From contig NZ_JOBL01000099.1 in NCBI RefSeq assembly GCF_000716335.1, positions 57,974 to 121,973 of the forward strand: a DNA stretch of 64,000 bases, in the 5' to 3' direction. Below, piece after piece: positions 1 to 11,011 of the stretch. This stretch comes from Streptomyces sp. NRRL S-118. GTDB taxonomy: Bacteria > Actinomycetota > Actinomycetes > Streptomycetales > Streptomycetaceae. Every line of letters begins with the position of its first letter. Positions within the stretch are counted from its first letter, which is position 1. The notes under the pieces are model-generated. The model was not told the origin of the DNA and did not search any database. It worked only from the letters and a program-made list of their open reading frames with translations. Position numbers and translations under genes: made by a program.

Positions 1-351
1 ATCGGCCCCGTCGGCCGCATCGGCCTCAGGTGCCCCGGTGGAACCGGGAGCCCCGGCGGTCCCGGCAGCCCCGGTGGTCACGGGAGCCCCGCCGCTCCCG
101 GAAGACGCGGCGGTCCCGGGAGCCCCATCCGCCCCCTCAGCAGCATCGGCCGCACGAGATGCGGCGGTCCCGGAAGACCGGGAGGTCCCCGAGGCCCCTG
201 CGGCCTCCGAGGTCTTGTCCGCGGGAGCCGGGGCGGCCGGGGCCGGCGGGGTCCCCGGTGCGGCGCCGGGCGCCGAGGGGGAGGCCTGCTCGGTCGCGCC
301 GGCCGCGTCCGCGGCCGCCGCCGCGGGGTCGTCGTTCGCCCGTACGCCCAT
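1..351 (-). CDS. N-terminal part of a low-complexity protein downstream of folD (DUF3017-type by context)
   Basis: Only the first ~117 codons are present; the gene runs off the left edge. The start ATG (349-351) has a purine-rich site (GGAAGAGGACG) just upstream and lies 32 bases after the folD stop, so the two are probably co-transcribed. The visible part begins MGVRANDDPAAAAADAAGAT and is nothing but Ala/Gly/Pro/Ser/Thr-rich sequence with repeated GxPGT-like blocks; no domain is visible. In Streptomyces the gene after folD usually encodes a small DUF3017 membrane protein, often with a disordered N-terminus, so I infer that family from position only. The membrane part that would prove it lies outside the window. 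Confidence 0.55.
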   Translation of the reverse strand, partial: MGVRANDDPAAAAADAAGATEQASPSAPGAAPGTPPAPAAPAPADKTSEAAGASGTSRSSGTAASRAADAAEGADGAPGTAASSGSGGAPVTTGAAGTAGAPGSTGAPEADAADGAD

Positions 352-383
352 GGGGATCGTCCTCTTCCGGTTCGTTCGGTGGC

Positions 384-1256
384 TCAGCCGGCGGTGGAGC
401 CCGCGGCCGCGGCCCGCTCCGCCGCCTCGACGACGTTGACCAGCAGCTGCGCGCGGGTCATCGGACCGACGCCGCCCGGGTTGGGGGCGCGCCACCCGGC
501 GACCTCGTCGACGCCCGGGTGGACGTCACCGAGGATCTTGCCGTCGGCGTTCCGGCTGACGCCGACGTCCAGGACGGCGGCGCCCGGCTTGATGTCCTCG
601 GGCTTGATCAGGTGCGGCACGCCCGCCGCGGCCACGACGATGTCCGCACGCCGCAGGTGCGCGGCCAGGTCACGCGTACCGGTGTGGCACTGGGTGACCG
701 TCGCGTTCTCGGACTTGCGGGTGAGCAGCAGCGGCATCGGGCGGCCGATGGTGGTGCCGCGGCCGACGACCACGACCTCCGCGCCGCTGATCTCGACGCC
801 GTGCGCGCGCAGCAGCGTGATGATGCCGTTGGGCGTGCACGGCAGCGGGGCGGGCTCGTTGAGCACGAGGCGCCCGAGGTTCATGGGGTGCAGCCCGTCC
901 GCGTCCTTGGCCGGGTCCATCAGCTCCAGGATGCGGTTCTCGTCGATGCCCTTGGGCAGCGGCAGCTGCACGATGTACCCCGTGCAGGACGGGTCCTCGT
1001 TCAGCTCGCGGACGACCGCCTCGATCTCCTGCTGCGTGGCGGTGGCGGGCAGTTCCCGCTGGATGGAGGCGATGCCGACCTGGGCGCAGTCGCGGTGCTT
1101 GCCCGCGACGTACTTCTGGCTCCCCGGATCGTCACCGACCAGGATGGTGCCGAGGCCGGGGGTGATGCCCCGCTCCTTCAGGGCCGCCACGCGGGCGGTC
1201 AGGTCGGACTTGATCGCGGCTGCGGTGGCCTTGCCATCGAGAATCTGGGCGGTCAT
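384..1256 (-). CDS. folD: Bifunctional methylenetetrahydrofolate dehydrogenase / methenyltetrahydrofolate cyclohydrolase
   Basis: Cytosolic enzyme interconverting 5,10-methylene-THF, 5,10-methenyl-THF and 10-formyl-THF with NADP(H), supplying formyl groups for purine synthesis. The 290-residue length is normal. The N-terminal catalytic domain carries the substrate-site segment [18 protein letters not shown] with its catalytic Lys (KH in place of the usual KK), and the family signature [13 protein letters not shown] follows. The Rossmann domain contains [17 protein letters not shown] and the C-terminal signature [17 protein letters not shown]. The frame stays open to 1514, but homology begins at [16 protein letters not shown]; that ATG has GAGGA upstream, so I place the start at 1256. 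It pairs functionally with purN and purH 1-3 kb away, both of which use 10-formyl-THF. Confidence 0.97.
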   Translation of the reverse strand: MTAQILDGKATAAAIKSDLTARVAALKERGITPGLGTILVGDDPGSQKYVAGKHRDCAQVGIASIQRELPATATQQEIEAVVRELNEDPSCTGYIVQLPLPKGIDENRILELMDPAKDADGLHPMNLGRLVLNEPAPLPCTPNGIITLLRAHGVEISGAEVVVVGRGTTIGRPMPLLLTRKSENATVTQCHTGTRDLAAHLRRADIVVAAAGVPHLIKPEDIKPGAAVLDVGVSRNADGKILGDVHPGVDEVAGWRAPNPGGVGPMTRAQLLVNVVEAAERAAAAGSTAG

Positions 1257-1491
1257 GTGCCCATCCTCGCGGATGAACCCGCCCGTGTTCCAATTCGCCC
1301 GCGCCTGGAGGAACAGCAGGTTGCACTTGCACAACACCTGTGGAATCCGACTGGACAAAAAGTCGACGATACGACGACGATGAGCGGCGCAGTGCCGCGG
1401 GCAGTGCCGGGGGGCAAAACCGCTCAATACATGTGAAGTTCCTCCGCTCGGACCGCGTCGTCCCCGCATCATCAACGGAGGAACCCCAGCC

Positions 1492-2082
1492 ATGAGTTTC
1501 GGCGACCCGAACAACCCGTATGGGCAGCCCCAGGGCCAGCCCCAGCAGCCCGGCTACGGCTACCCGCAGCAGGGCCAGCCCCAGCAGCCCGGTTACGGCT
1601 ACCCGGCCGCCCCGCCCCCGCCGGCGTACGGCGGCGGTTACCCGGGTGGCGCGCCGATGTCGATGCCGGGCCTGATGCAGACGTCCCGCGTGCTGCTCTT
1701 CATCGTCGCGGGCCTGCAGATCATCGGCGGCATCATCGCCGCGATCGCCATCGCGGCCGCGCAGGACGTCGCCAACTCGGCGGGCGTCGGCGAGGAGACC
1801 GGTGTCCTCGCCGGTCTCGGCTTCTTCATCGTCCTGATCCTGCTCGGCTTCGCCGTGTGGGCCATCATCCTGGGCGCCAAGTTCTCCAAGGGCGGCAACG
1901 GCGTCCGCGTGGCGACCATCGTCTACGCCGCGCTGTTCATCCTGCTGAGCCTGGGCAACTTCGCCGGCGGCACCGCCAGCTCGGCGGTCGGCGGCATCAT
2001 CGGTCTCGCCATCGGCGGCATCATCCTCGCCTCCATGGTCAACAGCAGCGCCACCGCCTGGTTCAACCGCCCGCGTTACTGA
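1492..2082 (+). CDS. Four-TM membrane protein with Gln/Pro/Gly/Tyr-rich N-terminus
   Basis: 196 residues; the ATG follows GGAGG (spacing about 10). Residues 1-60 are cytoplasmic low complexity with repeats of the type [15 protein letters not shown]. Four hydrophobic segments follow: residues ~62-86 ([20 protein letters not shown]), ~105-127, ~138-156 and ~163-182 ([17 protein letters not shown]). This layout, a disordered PQG-rich cytoplasmic tail and a small four-helix membrane domain, is common in Streptomyces proteins of unknown function. It is transcribed divergently from folD across a 235-base spacer and ends at a strong bidirectional terminator shared with purH. I do not recognise a specific function. 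Confidence 0.85.
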   Translation: MSFGDPNNPYGQPQGQPQQPGYGYPQQGQPQQPGYGYPAAPPPPAYGGGYPGGAPMSMPGLMQTSRVLLFIVAGLQIIGGIIAAIAIAAAQDVANSAGVGEETGVLAGLGFFIVLILLGFAVWAIILGAKFSKGGNGVRVATIVYAALFILLSLGNFAGGTASSAVGGIIGLAIGGIILASMVNSSATAWFNRPRY

Positions 2083-2118
2083 GCGGCGACGCGCGGAATC
2101 TCCCGCGCACCACGTACG

Positions 2119-2162
2119 AAGGCCGCGGCCCCACCGCTCAACAGCGGTGGGGCCGCGGCCTT
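2119..2162. terminator. Bidirectional rho-independent-type terminator
   Basis: A perfect 20-bp inverted repeat (arms 2119-2138 and 2143-2162, loop CAAC) lies between the convergent membrane-protein gene and purH. The arms begin with AA and end with TT, and the hairpin is symmetric, so it can stop transcription from both sides. Confidence 0.85.
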
Positions 2163-2178
2163 CGGCGTACCGGGCGCG

Positions 2179-3732
2179 TCAGTGGAAGAAGTGGCGCGTG
2201 CCCGTGAAGTACATCGTCACGCCGGCGTTCCTCGCCGCCTCGACGACCTGCTCGTCACGGACCGAACCGCCGGGCTGCACCACGGCCTTGACGCCCGCGG
2301 CGGTGAGGATCTCCAGACCGTCGGGGAACGGGAAGAACGCGTCCGACGCGGCGTAGGCGCCGCGCGCCCGCTCCTCGCCGGCCCGCTCCACCGCCAGCTT
2401 GGCGCTGTCGACACGGTTGACCTGGCCCATGCCGACGCCGACGCTCGCGCCGTCCTTGGCGAGCAGGATCGCGTTGGACTTGACGGCGCGGCAGGCGCGC
2501 CAGGCGAACGCCAGCTCGGCCAGCTCGGCCGGGGAGAGGGCCTCGCCGGTGGCGAGGGTCCAGTTCGCCGGGTCGTCGCCGTCGGCCTGGAGGCGGTCGG
2601 TGACCTGGAGCAGGGCGCCGCCGTCGACGGGCTTCACCTCGACGGGGGCGGCGGGGGCGCCGGGGGCGCGCAGCACGCGGATGTTCTTCTTGCGGGCCAG
2701 GATCTCGACGGCGCCGTCCTCGTAGTCCGGCGCGACGATCACCTCGGTGAAGATCTCGGCGACCTGCTCGGCCATCGCGACCGACACCGGCCGGTTGACG
2801 GCGATGACACCGCCGAACGCGGACAGCGGGTCGCAGGCGTGCGCCTTGCGGTGCGCCTCGGCCACGTCCGCGCCGATCGCGATGCCGCACGGGTTGGCGT
2901 GCTTGATGATCGCGACGCAGGGCTCGGAGTGGTCGTACGCGGCCCGGCGCGCGGCGTCGGTGTCCGTGTAGTTGTTGTACGACATCTCCTTGCCGTGCAG
3001 CTGCTCCGCCTCGGCGAGGCCGCCCGTGCCGTCGACGTACAGCGCGGCGCCCTGGTGCGGGTTCTCGCCGTAGCGCAGGACGTTCTTGCGGCTGTACGTG
3101 GCACCGAGGAAGTCCGGGAAGCCGCTGTCGTCGGCCGCGGCGTAGTCGTCGGCGAACCAGGAGGCGACGGCGACGTCGTACGCGGCGGTGTGCTGGAACG
3201 CCTCGGCGGCGAGGCGCTTGCGGGCGGTCAGGTCGAAGCCGCCCGACCTGACGGCCTCCAGGACGTCCCCGTACCGCGCGGGAGAGGTGACGACCGCGAC
3301 GGAGGGGTGGTTCTTGGCGGCGGCGCGGACCATGGACGGGCCGCCGATGTCGATCTGCTCGACGCACTCGTCGGCGGTGGCGCCGGAGGCGACGGTCTCC
3401 CGGAACGGGTACAGGTTCACCACGACCAGCTCGAACGGCTCCACGCCCAGCTCGGCGAGCTGCGCGCGGTGCGCGTCCAGGCGCAGGTCGGCGAGGATTC
3501 CGGCGTGCACGCGCGGGTGCAGGGTCTTGACGCGGCCGTCCAGGCACTCGGGGAAGCCGGTGAGCTCCTCGACCTTGGTGACCGGGACCCCGGCCGCGGC
3601 GATCCTGGCGGCGGTGGAGCCGGTGGAGACCAGCTCGACGCCGTTCTCGTGCAGCCCGCGGGCGAGCTCCTCCAGCCCCGTCTTGTCGTAGACACTGATC
3701 AACGCGCGACGGATGGGCTTATTCACCGACAT
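2179..3732 (-). CDS. purH: Bifunctional AICAR formyltransferase / IMP cyclohydrolase
   Basis: Catalyses the last two steps of de novo IMP synthesis: formyl transfer from 10-formyl-THF to AICAR, then ring closure. At 517 residues it is the usual length. The N-terminal MGS-like cyclohydrolase domain starts [20 protein letters not shown] and includes [10 protein letters not shown] and [14 protein letters not shown]. The transformylase domain contains [16 protein letters not shown] and the catalytic [11 protein letters not shown] signature. The ending [11 protein letters not shown] is a variant of the usual TGxRHFRH tail. I chose the ATG at 3732 (MSVNKPIRR) because homology starts there; a TTG six codons upstream would also read in frame. 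It overlaps the end of purN by 14 bases, so translation is probably coupled. Confidence 0.97.
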   Translation of the reverse strand: MSVNKPIRRALISVYDKTGLEELARGLHENGVELVSTGSTAARIAAAGVPVTKVEELTGFPECLDGRVKTLHPRVHAGILADLRLDAHRAQLAELGVEPFELVVVNLYPFRETVASGATADECVEQIDIGGPSMVRAAAKNHPSVAVVTSPARYGDVLEAVRSGGFDLTARKRLAAEAFQHTAAYDVAVASWFADDYAAADDSGFPDFLGATYSRKNVLRYGENPHQGAALYVDGTGGLAEAEQLHGKEMSYNNYTDTDAARRAAYDHSEPCVAIIKHANPCGIAIGADVAEAHRKAHACDPLSAFGGVIAVNRPVSVAMAEQVAEIFTEVIVAPDYEDGAVEILARKKNIRVLRAPGAPAAPVEVKPVDGGALLQVTDRLQADGDDPANWTLATGEALSPAELAELAFAWRACRAVKSNAILLAKDGASVGVGMGQVNRVDSAKLAVERAGEERARGAYAASDAFFPFPDGLEILTAAGVKAVVQPGGSVRDEQVVEAARNAGVTMYFTGTRHFFH

Positions 3733-4345
3733 GAACCTTTCGTCCCTCAATGCGGTAGCCGTGCCGGGCCAGGCGCCCCACGACCTCGACGAGCAGCTTG
3801 CGCTCGACTTCCTTGATGCGCTCGTGGAGGGCGGCTTCGCCCTCCTCCGTGTCCTCCTCCACCACCTCGACCACGCCCTGGGCGATGATCGGGCCGGTGT
3901 CGACGCCGTCGTCGACGAAGTGGACGGTGCATCCGGTGACCTTCACACCGTGCGCGAGCGCGTCGCGCACCCCGTGAGCACCGGGAAAACTGGGCAGGAG
4001 CGCGGGGTGGGTGTTGACGATCCGCCCGCCGTACCGGCCCAGGAACTCCTTGCCGAGGATCTTCATGAACCCGGCGGACACGACGAGGTCCGGCTCGTAC
4101 GCGGCCGTCGCCTCGGTCAGCGCGTGGTCCCACTCGTCGCGGGTGGCGTAGTCCTTGACCCGGCACACGAAGGTGGGAAGCCCGGCGCGCTCGGCCCGCT
4201 CCAGGCCGGCGATGCCGTCGCGGTCGGCTCCGACGGCGACGACCTCCGCTCCGTATGCCCGGGGGTCGTCACCGATGGCATCGAGCAGGGCTTGCAGATT
4301 CGTCCCCGACCCGGAGACCAGGACGACGAGGCGGGCGGCAGCCAC
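3719..4345 (-). CDS. purN: Phosphoribosylglycinamide formyltransferase
   Basis: Transfers the formyl group of 10-formyl-THF to GAR in step 3 of purine synthesis. 208 residues. The start is a GTG at 4345 with AAGGAG seven bases upstream; the frame is open further back but that part has no homology. Family features: [19 protein letters not shown] at the N-terminus, the phosphate-binding region, SAGFMKILG, the catalytic Asn/His block [19 protein letters not shown], and the Asp-containing [15 protein letters not shown]. It is the first gene of a purN-purH operon; its promoter must lie in the 273-base spacer shared with the divergent gene at 4619. Confidence 0.97.
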   Translation of the reverse strand: MAAARLVVLVSGSGTNLQALLDAIGDDPRAYGAEVVAVGADRDGIAGLERAERAGLPTFVCRVKDYATRDEWDHALTEATAAYEPDLVVSAGFMKILGKEFLGRYGGRIVNTHPALLPSFPGAHGVRDALAHGVKVTGCTVHFVDDGVDTGPIIAQGVVEVVEEDTEEGEAALHERIKEVERKLLVEVVGRLARHGYRIEGRKVHVGE

Positions 4346-4618
4346 GGGGGTAACTCCTTGTTTGTGTGGTCCTACGAATGAATCGCGCCCCTCGACACGG
4401 GGAACCCTACGAACGAGCCGACCGTCAGCAACGATACCGGCACACCAGGCCGCCCCCACGGGACGGGGGCGGAGGCGGGCGGTAGCGTCTGGGGAGGGAG
4501 CCGTCCGCCGACGGACGGATACGACGACACGAGACCCACGGGGTACGGAGACACGGACGCACGGACGTGCGGACGTGCGGCCGTACGGACGGGGGTCTGA
4601 GGGGAAGACGTTCACCAG

Positions 4619-5371
4619 ATGCCGGACCGCCGACGCCAGTCCACGCAGTCCACGGACGAGAACAATCCGTTCGCGCCGCCGCCCGAGGGCCGGCCGGACC
4701 AGCCGTGGCAGCCGCGCCGCGCCGAGAACGACGGCGCCGACGGCGACGACCAGGGCGCCGACGACGCCGGGGGCCGCGACCGCCCGGAGCGGCCGGCCTG
4801 GGGCAGCCAGTGGAGCCCGCGGCAGCCGGGCCGTTCCTCCGGCGGCTTCGGCGCCCGCCCCAACAGCGACCAGCAGGGCGGCGCGAGCGGCGGCCAGCAG
4901 GGCCCCGCCCTGCGCTGGGACCCGACGGACCCGGCCCAGCGGCGCGCCCGCTACGCGCTGCTGTCGGGCATGTGGGGCTTCTTCTTCGCTATCTTCGACT
5001 TCCCCGAGATCGCCCTGCTCCTGGGTGCTCTGGCCCTGTACTGGGGCATCAGCTCGCTGCGCGCCAAGCCCGGCACCGCCGCCGGGCGGGGCGGTACGGC
5101 GGCCGCCCCGGCCGCCACCACCCCGGGATCCGGCCCGGCGCCGTCAGCGGCACCGGCCGCCGGCGGCAGCCGTCCGCAGCGCACGGCCGCGGTGAGCGGT
5201 CTGGTCACCGCGGTCCTGGCCCTGACGATCGTGGCGGTGACCTTCACGGTCCAGCTCGCCTACCGCGACTACTACGCGTGCGTGGACGACGCCCTGACCA
5301 GGACGGGCCAGGTCTCCTGCAACGAGCTGCTCCCCGCGCCGCTGCGCGGCGTCTTCGGCGTCAAGGAGTAG
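4619..5371 (+). CDS. Two-TM membrane protein with long disordered N-terminus
   Basis: 250 residues. Residues 1-105 are polar and disordered (rich in Gln, Gly, Asp, Arg, Pro). A hydrophobic segment at ~118-148 includes FDFPEIALLLGALALYWGIS, an Ala/Pro/Gly linker follows, and a second TM sits at ~195-217 (GLVTAVLALTIVAVTFTVQL). The short C-terminal tail has two Cys (YACVDDALTRTGQVSCNELL) and is probably outside the cell, where they could form a disulfide. The RBS before the ATG is weak. It is divergent from purN and convergent with the DUF6350-type gene, a neighbourhood conserved in Streptomyces as I recall it. Function unknown. Confidence 0.8.
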   Translation: MPDRRRQSTQSTDENNPFAPPPEGRPDQPWQPRRAENDGADGDDQGADDAGGRDRPERPAWGSQWSPRQPGRSSGGFGARPNSDQQGGASGGQQGPALRWDPTDPAQRRARYALLSGMWGFFFAIFDFPEIALLLGALALYWGISSLRAKPGTAAGRGGTAAAPAATTPGSGPAPSAAPAAGGSRPQRTAAVSGLVTAVLALTIVAVTFTVQLAYRDYYACVDDALTRTGQVSCNELLPAPLRGVFGVKE

Positions 5372-5428
5372 CCCGGCGCGGCCCGCGCGTCACCGTTTCC
5401 TCGTCACGGGGATCCGTCACCGTTCCCG

Positions 5429-7138
5429 TCACCGGGACACGTCACCGGGTTCCGGCGCCGGGCCGTCGGTTCCGGCGGCCGCATCGGCACGGTCCTCTCC
5501 GGTGCCGTCCGCCTCTCGGGGGGTGCCTTCCGGAGTGCCCTCGGTGGCGTCGTCGGTTGCGCCTCCGGTGACGTCCTGGGCGGGGACGGACGCCTCCGGC
5601 GGACCGGCGTGGTGGGACACGGAACCGGGAGCGCCGGCCTCCGGAGCGGGCGCGGTGCCCGGCGGAGAGGCGGGCGGAGTGGCGGGCGCTGCGCAGCCGT
5701 CACCCTCCCTCACCTCCGTCAGCTCCGTCACCTCCGTCACCGTCAGGAAGTCGTCCTCCCAGGCCGCCGGCAGCAGACCGTACGGCTCGGGGGACCGATC
5801 CGCGTCGGGGGTCCGCGCCGCATCGCCCGGCCCGGAGGGAGCGAGCGGTTCACGCGGGCCCGGAGGAACCGGGATGCCCGGCACCTGCGGAACGGGCGGG
5901 AGACCGGGCGGGACGCGATCCTCCGCCGCCGCGTCCGGCGCGGGACCGGGCGACCGCAGGCGCCACCAGCGGAGCATCAGCGCGCCCGGGACGCCCACCA
6001 CCGCGGTCCACCCCAGCGCGGCGGCGCCCACCCGCCACCACACGGGACCGAACTCCGCCAGCCGCCCGGATCCCAGCGGCCCCCCGGCAGCCGCGGCCAG
6101 CGCCGCCGCGCCCGCCGCGCAGAGCACCGCCGCGGCCGACGCCGTCACCATCGTCTCCCGTACGCCCCGCACCGCTGCCGCCCGCCCGGTGAACCAGGCG
6201 GCCGCCGCCCCCGCCAGCACCGGCACCACCACCGCCGCCCAGTGCGGCCAGCTCCCGCGCCCGGCCGCCGGCAGCGCGGCGAGCAGCGGGAAGACGGGTA
6301 CGGCCGGGTCGCCCACCACCGCGAGCGGTGTGGCCACCGCGCCGGTGCCGAGCGCGAAGCCGGGGCCGAGCCCGTACGCCGCGCCCCACACCGCCGCGTT
6401 CGGCAGCAGTGCGAGGGCCAGCAGCAGCACCGCGATCCGTCCGGCCCAGGCGTCGGACAGGCTCAGGAACGCCTGCTGCGCCGCGCCCGCGTGCCACACC
6501 AGCGACACCGCCACCAGCAGCGCTCCCCCGCCGACCAGCGTCACGATGGCGGCCGCCGCGGCGCGTACCGCCACACGCGCCCGGGACCGGGCGAGCTCCA
6601 CGCGGAGCCGCTCCGGCACCCACCCGGGCAGGGGCCCCGCCGGGCACCCGTTCGCCGTCCAGGCGCCGGCGGCCGCCGAGAGCGCGACGACGGCCGGGAG
6701 GTGCAGCGCGGCACTGAGGAGGTCGGGAGCGAGCGGCCCGCCGAGCGCGTAGCAAGCGGCTCCCGCGCCGACGGCCGTGTACCCGGCGATCACTCCGCAC
6801 ACCGTGCTCCCCGCGGCACCGCTCGTCCCGTCGCGGGAGGTCCGGTACGCCAGCCAGGCCGGAAGGGCGAGCAGCAGCATCGGGACGACGCCGACCGGCA
6901 CCGGCGCCGCGGCGGGCGAGGGCCCGGCCCGCAGGAGCTCCGTGCCGTGGGCGAGGAGCCACACGCCGGCGGCGACGTGCAGCACTCCCTCCGGCCCCCG
7001 GTCCGGGTACGGGGAACTGATCCACATCACCATCACCAGGACGGTGACGGAACCGAGCCCGAGGCCCGCGGCGAGCGCACCCCGCAGACAGCAGGCGGTC
7101 GTGCGGGACAGGGCGGTCACGGCAGTCGCGCGAGTCAC
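5429..7138 (-). CDS. DUF6350-type polytopic membrane protein
   Basis: About 569 residues from the proposed GTG start at 7138. The first ~400 residues contain ten or more hydrophobic helices, starting with [20 protein letters not shown] and the motif [20 protein letters not shown]. The latter is typical of the actinobacterial DUF6350 family, some members of which are annotated as cell-division-linked PerM-like permeases. After the last helix ([13 protein letters not shown]) comes a ~170-residue Pro/Glu/Thr-rich cytoplasmic tail. The start is uncertain: the frame stays open to a TTG at 7204, and no strong RBS is visible at either place. It is divergent from the HTH/sigma-like gene. Confidence 0.8.
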   Translation of the reverse strand: MTRATAVTALSRTTACCLRGALAAGLGLGSVTVLVMVMWISSPYPDRGPEGVLHVAAGVWLLAHGTELLRAGPSPAAAPVPVGVVPMLLLALPAWLAYRTSRDGTSGAAGSTVCGVIAGYTAVGAGAACYALGGPLAPDLLSAALHLPAVVALSAAAGAWTANGCPAGPLPGWVPERLRVELARSRARVAVRAAAAAIVTLVGGGALLVAVSLVWHAGAAQQAFLSLSDAWAGRIAVLLLALALLPNAAVWGAAYGLGPGFALGTGAVATPLAVVGDPAVPVFPLLAALPAAGRGSWPHWAAVVVPVLAGAAAAWFTGRAAAVRGVRETMVTASAAAVLCAAGAAALAAAAGGPLGSGRLAEFGPVWWRVGAAALGWTAVVGVPGALMLRWWRLRSPGPAPDAAAEDRVPPGLPPVPQVPGIPVPPGPREPLAPSGPGDAARTPDADRSPEPYGLLPAAWEDDFLTVTEVTELTEVREGDGCAAPATPPASPPGTAPAPEAGAPGSVSHHAGPPEASVPAQDVTGGATDDATEGTPEGTPREADGTGEDRADAAAGTDGPAPEPGDVSR

Positions 7139-7263
7139 GACGCCATGCTGCCAACGACACGCGCTTTCTCTGCGTAACCGCCGATTGACCGCTGTGTCGC
7201 TCAATATACGTTTATGTACTTTTTCGTCGAGTGCAGTGTGTGTGCCGCCGCGGGGGTCCGCCC

Positions 7264-8781
7264 ATGACCCAGAGCACCAGCACCCGCTCCGCGCCGCCGC
7301 TCCCGTCCCCCAAGGAGCGGCGACGACTGCGTGAGGCGAGATCCATGAGCGAGAGCCAGGTCGCCGAGGTGCTCGGGGTCACCCGGGCGACCGTGCGCTT
7401 GTGGGAGACGGGGCGAGCGGCCCCGCGGGGCCGAAAGCGCGAGGCGTACCTGAAGCTGCTGAAGGCGCACGAAGCCGCCGCGTCGCCGTCGCGTCCGACG
7501 CACAAGTCCCCGGCGAAGGCCAAGGCCCGGCCGAAGGCCAAGGCCCGGCCGGCCGCGACCGCCACCCCTGACACCTCCGCACCCCAGGAGCCGGAACGGG
7601 AGGAGCCGCGGGAGGAACGTGGACAGGAGCGGCCTCCGGAGCCGGAGCAGTCACCGGAGCCGGAGCAGGAGCAGTCCCGGGGGCCGGAGCAGCCGCCGAA
7701 GCCGGAGGCGGAAGAGGCCGAGCACCCGGCGCCGTCCGAGGCGCAGGAACAGGCGGACACCGAGGAACTGGTGGAGGGGGAGGCACCGGAACAGACGGAC
7801 ACGGAGGACCCGGCCCAGGCGGAAACACAGGAACAGACGGGCACCGAGGACCCGGACGAGGAACCGGCGCAGGAACAGACATCGGCCGAGGAACCGGCGC
7901 GGGAGGATCCGGCGCAGGAGGCGGAGCGCGCGGAGCCGGCCGCGTCGCACTCCGTACCGCAGGCCCGGAAGGCCGCGCGGCCCGGGACGCCCGCCGACGC
8001 GTTCGACGCGCTGTACGGCCGCGCCGCCCCGGTCCTCGTCCAGCAGGCGTTCCTGCTGACCGGCCGGCGCCGGCTCGCCCGCGAGGCCGTCGAGCACGCC
8101 TTCCACCACGCCTGGGAGCGGTGGCCCCGGGTCGCCGTCGACCCGGACCCGGCGGGCTGGGTGCGGGCGGCGGCCCACGCGTACGCCCTGTCCCCGTGGC
8201 ACCGGGTCCGCCCCGCGCACCGGCACCCCGACCCCCCGACGACGGACCGCGCCGCCCGGGAGCTGCGTGGTGCCGTACTGGACCTGCCGCCGCCGTACCG
8301 CCGCGCCCTGCTGCTCTACGACGGCCTCGGCTTCGACCTGCCGGACACGGCCGCCGAGCTGGAGGCGAGCACCCCGGCCGCCGCGTACCGCGTCCTGCAC
8401 GCCCGCGCCGCCGTCGCGGAGCGGATCCCGGAGCTGAGCGATCCCGCGGCTCTCCACGAGCGGCTGGCCGGGTTGCTCGCCCATGGCCCGACGATGGTGC
8501 TGGCGACGGCCCGTACCGTCCGCACGCGCAGCGAGCGCCGCGCCAGGGGCCGGACCCGCACGGCCTTCGGGCTCACCGCGGTCATCATCGGCGCGACCGC
8601 GTTCACGCTGACCACCGCGCCGACCCGGTACGAGCCACCGCTGGCGCCGGGCGTGGCGATCCGCGGCGTACCGGTCCTCAGCGGGCCGCAGCGGCTGACC
8701 CCGCAGGACGAGCACCTCCGGGACGCGCTGCGGGCCAGGCCCTTCACCGGCCCGCCGCGCCTTCTGCCGGACACCCGCTGA
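7264..8781 (+). CDS. HTH / acidic linker / sigma-70-like / TM fusion protein
   Basis: 505 residues. Residues ~15-65 form a compact XRE/Cro-like HTH ([20 protein letters not shown]). Residues ~75-95 are Lys/Ala-rich and ~100-230 extremely acidic, with EDPAQ/EQT repeats. Residues ~245-390 look like an ECF sigma factor or SigJ-like core: [20 protein letters not shown] and [16 protein letters not shown] resemble region 2, and [20 protein letters not shown] plus [20 protein letters not shown] resemble region 4.2. A single TM near ~435-452 ([15 protein letters not shown]) puts the last ~50 residues outside. It could be a membrane-tethered regulator; whether it binds RNA polymerase is not evident. 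The ATG at 7264 is chosen over an in-frame ATG 33 bases upstream because homology-like sequence starts here. Confidence 0.82.
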   Translation: MTQSTSTRSAPPLPSPKERRRLREARSMSESQVAEVLGVTRATVRLWETGRAAPRGRKREAYLKLLKAHEAAASPSRPTHKSPAKAKARPKAKARPAATATPDTSAPQEPEREEPREERGQERPPEPEQSPEPEQEQSRGPEQPPKPEAEEAEHPAPSEAQEQADTEELVEGEAPEQTDTEDPAQAETQEQTGTEDPDEEPAQEQTSAEEPAREDPAQEAERAEPAASHSVPQARKAARPGTPADAFDALYGRAAPVLVQQAFLLTGRRRLAREAVEHAFHHAWERWPRVAVDPDPAGWVRAAAHAYALSPWHRVRPAHRHPDPPTTDRAARELRGAVLDLPPPYRRALLLYDGLGFDLPDTAAELEASTPAAAYRVLHARAAVAERIPELSDPAALHERLAGLLAHGPTMVLATARTVRTRSERRARGRTRTAFGLTAVIIGATAFTLTTAPTRYEPPLAPGVAIRGVPVLSGPQRLTPQDEHLRDALRARPFTGPPRLLPDTR

Positions 8782-8817
8782 GACGTGGACGTACACGGGC
8801 GGAGGACGCGGACACGC

Positions 8818-8858
8818 CGAAGGGCCCGCCCCCGGACTATCCGGAAGCGGGCCCTTCG
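8818..8858. terminator. Terminator between convergent genes
   Basis: A 12-bp perfect inverted repeat (8818-8829 with 8847-8858, CGAAGGGCCCGC and its complement) sits between the HTH/sigma-like gene and the 3' end of sucD, and can serve both strands. Confidence 0.8.
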
Positions 8859-8924
8859 GTGCTGCTCAGGCGGCCGGCCGGTTCGGCCGTCCATCCGGTT
8901 CAGCCGTTCAGCCGTTCAACTGGT

Positions 8925-9809
8925 TCAGCCCGCGAGGATCGCGCGCGCCAGCTTGGCCGTCTCGGTCGGCGTCTTGCCGACCTTGACGCCTGCGGCCTCG
9001 AGGGCCTCCTTCTTCGCCTGCGCGGTGCCGGACGAACCGGACACGATCGCACCGGCGTGGCCCATCGTCTTGCCCTCGGGGGCGGTGAAGCCCGCGACGT
9101 AGCCGACGACCGGCTTGGTGACGTTGGCCTTGATGAAGTCGGCCGCCCGCTCCTCCGCGTCGCCGCCGATCTCACCGATCATCACGATCAGCTCGGTGTC
9201 GGGGTCGGCCTCGAAGGCCGCGAGCGCGTCGATGTGGGTGGTGCCGATGACCGGGTCGCCACCGATGCCGACGGCGGACGAGAAGCCGATGTCGCGCAGC
9301 TCGTACATCATCTGGTAGGTCAGCGTGCCGGACTTCGACACCAGACCGATCTTGCCGGGCTTGGTGATGTCGCCCGGGATGATGCCGGCGTTGGACTGGC
9401 CCGGCGTGATCAGGCCGGGGCAGTTCGGGCCGATGATGCGGGTCTTGTTGCCCTTGGACTTCGCGTACGCCCAGAAGGCGGCGGAGTCGTGGACCGCGAT
9501 GCCCTCGGTGATGACGACGGCCAGAGGGATCTCGGCGTCGATGGCCTCGACCACGGCGGCCTTGGCGAAGGCCGGCGGCACGAAGAGGACGGAGACGTTG
9601 GCGCCCGTCTTCTCCATGGCCTCGGCGACCGTGCCGAAGACGGGGATCTCGTGGCCGTCGATGTCGACGGTGGTGCCGGCCTTGCGCGGGTTGACGCCAC
9701 CGACGATGTTGGTGCCGTCACCGAGCATGAGCTTGGTGTGCTTCATGCCCGTGGCACCGGTCATGCCCTGGACGATGACCTTGCTGTCCTTGTCGAGGAA
9801 GATAGCCAT
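8925..9809 (-). CDS. sucD: Succinyl-CoA synthetase (ADP-forming) alpha subunit
   Basis: 294 residues. With SucC it converts succinyl-CoA, ADP and Pi to succinate, CoA and ATP in the TCA cycle. The CoA-binding domain has [19 protein letters not shown] and [20 protein letters not shown]. The ligase domain has [20 protein letters not shown]. The phosphorylated His lies in [18 protein letters not shown]. It begins with ATG ([15 protein letters not shown]) and follows sucC after 23 bases, so it is the distal gene of a sucCD operon. It ends at a hairpin shared with the convergent HTH/sigma-like gene. Confidence 0.97.
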   Translation of the reverse strand: MAIFLDKDSKVIVQGMTGATGMKHTKLMLGDGTNIVGGVNPRKAGTTVDIDGHEIPVFGTVAEAMEKTGANVSVLFVPPAFAKAAVVEAIDAEIPLAVVITEGIAVHDSAAFWAYAKSKGNKTRIIGPNCPGLITPGQSNAGIIPGDITKPGKIGLVSKSGTLTYQMMYELRDIGFSSAVGIGGDPVIGTTHIDALAAFEADPDTELIVMIGEIGGDAEERAADFIKANVTKPVVGYVAGFTAPEGKTMGHAGAIVSGSSGTAQAKKEALEAAGVKVGKTPTETAKLARAILAG

Positions 9810-9832
9810 GGTGTGTCTGTGACCTCGTCCCT

Positions 9833-11011
9833 TTACTTCGCAGCCGCGAGCTCGGCGGCCTTGTCGGCCGCGCCGTCCATGGTGTCCACGCGCTGCACCA
9901 GCGGGTGGTTGGCGTCCGACAGGATCTTGCGACCCAGCTCCGCGTTGTTGCCGTCGAGGCGCACGACCAGCGGCTTGGTGACCTCTTCGCCCCGCGAGGA
10001 CAGCAGGTTCAGGGCCTGGACGATGCCGTTGGCGACCTCGTCACAGGCGGTGATGCCACCGAAGACGTTGACGAAGACGGACTTGACGTCGGGGTCCCCG
10101 AGGATGATCTCGAGGCCGTTCGCCATGACCTCGGCGGAGGCGCCACCGCCGATGTCGAGGAAGTTGGCGGGCTTCACGCCGCCGTGGGCCTCACCGGCGT
10201 ACGCGACGACGTCGAGGGTCGACATGACCAGACCCGCGCCGTTGCCGATGATGCCGACCTGGCCGTCGAGCTTGACGTAGTTGAGGCCCTTGGCCTTGGC
10301 GGCAGCCTCGAGCGGGTTGGCTGCGGCCTTGTCCTCGAGCGCCTCGTGCTCCGGCTGGCGGAAGTCGGCGTTGGCGTCCAGGGACACCTTGCCGTCGAGG
10401 GCGATGATGTCACCGGAGGCGACCTTGGCCAGCGGGTTGACCTCGACGAGGAGGGCGTCCTCGGCGACGAAGGTCTTCCACAGGGTCACGAGGACCTCGG
10501 CGACCTTCTCGGCCACGTCGGCCGGGAACTGCGCCTGGGCGACGATCTCGCGGGCCTTCTCGATCGAGACGCCGTCGTTGGCGTCGACCGGGACCTTCGC
10601 CAGCTTCTCGGGCGTCGTCGCGGCGACTTCCTCGATGTCCATGCCGCCCGCGACCGAGGCCATGGCCAGGAAGGTGCGGTTGGTGCGGTCGAGGAGGTAG
10701 GAGACGTAGTACTCCTCGACGATCTCCGGAGCGGTCTCGGCGATCATCACCTTGTGGACCGTGTGGCCCTTGATGTCCATCCCGAGGATGTCCGTCGCGC
10801 GGGCGACGGCCTCGTCCGGCGTGGCGGCCAGCTTGACGCCACCGGCCTTGCCGCGGCCGCCGACCTTCACCTGCGCCTTGACGACCGACTTGCCGCCAAG
10901 ACGCTCAGTGGCCTCGCGCGCCGCCTCAGGCGTGTCGATGACTTCACCGGCCAGCACCGGTACACCGTGCTTGGCGAAGAGGTCCCTCGCCTGGTACTCG
11001 AACAGGTCCAC
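9833..11011 (-). CDS. sucC: Succinyl-CoA synthetase (ADP-forming) beta subunit
   Basis: 392 residues from a GTG start ([19 protein letters not shown]), with AAAAGGGACG upstream. The ATP-grasp domain includes [19 protein letters not shown], and the C-terminal ligase domain includes [19 protein letters not shown] and [20 protein letters not shown]. The frame is open for 27 codons upstream, but that stretch is unlike any SucC. First gene of the sucCD operon. The 293-base upstream spacer holds a candidate Crp site (11207-11220), which would fit carbon-dependent control of a TCA-cycle gene. Confidence 0.97.
   Translation of the reverse strand: MDLFEYQARDLFAKHGVPVLAGEVIDTPEAAREATERLGGKSVVKAQVKVGGRGKAGGVKLAATPDEAVARATDILGMDIKGHTVHKVMIAETAPEIVEEYYVSYLLDRTNRTFLAMASVAGGMDIEEVAATTPEKLAKVPVDANDGVSIEKAREIVAQAQFPADVAEKVAEVLVTLWKTFVAEDALLVEVNPLAKVASGDIIALDGKVSLDANADFRQPEHEALEDKAAANPLEAAAKAKGLNYVKLDGQVGIIGNGAGLVMSTLDVVAYAGEAHGGVKPANFLDIGGGASAEVMANGLEIILGDPDVKSVFVNVFGGITACDEVANGIVQALNLLSSRGEEVTKPLVVRLDGNNAELGRKILSDANHPLVQRVDTMDGAADKAAELAAAK

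Noticed and set aside
2182..3816. 544-codon plus-strand frame opposite purH
   Set aside because: Exact antisense shadow of purH, with no RBS or recognisable domain.
5609..7177. 522-codon plus-strand frame
   Set aside because: Antisense to the DUF6350-type membrane gene, Arg/Gly-rich shadow.
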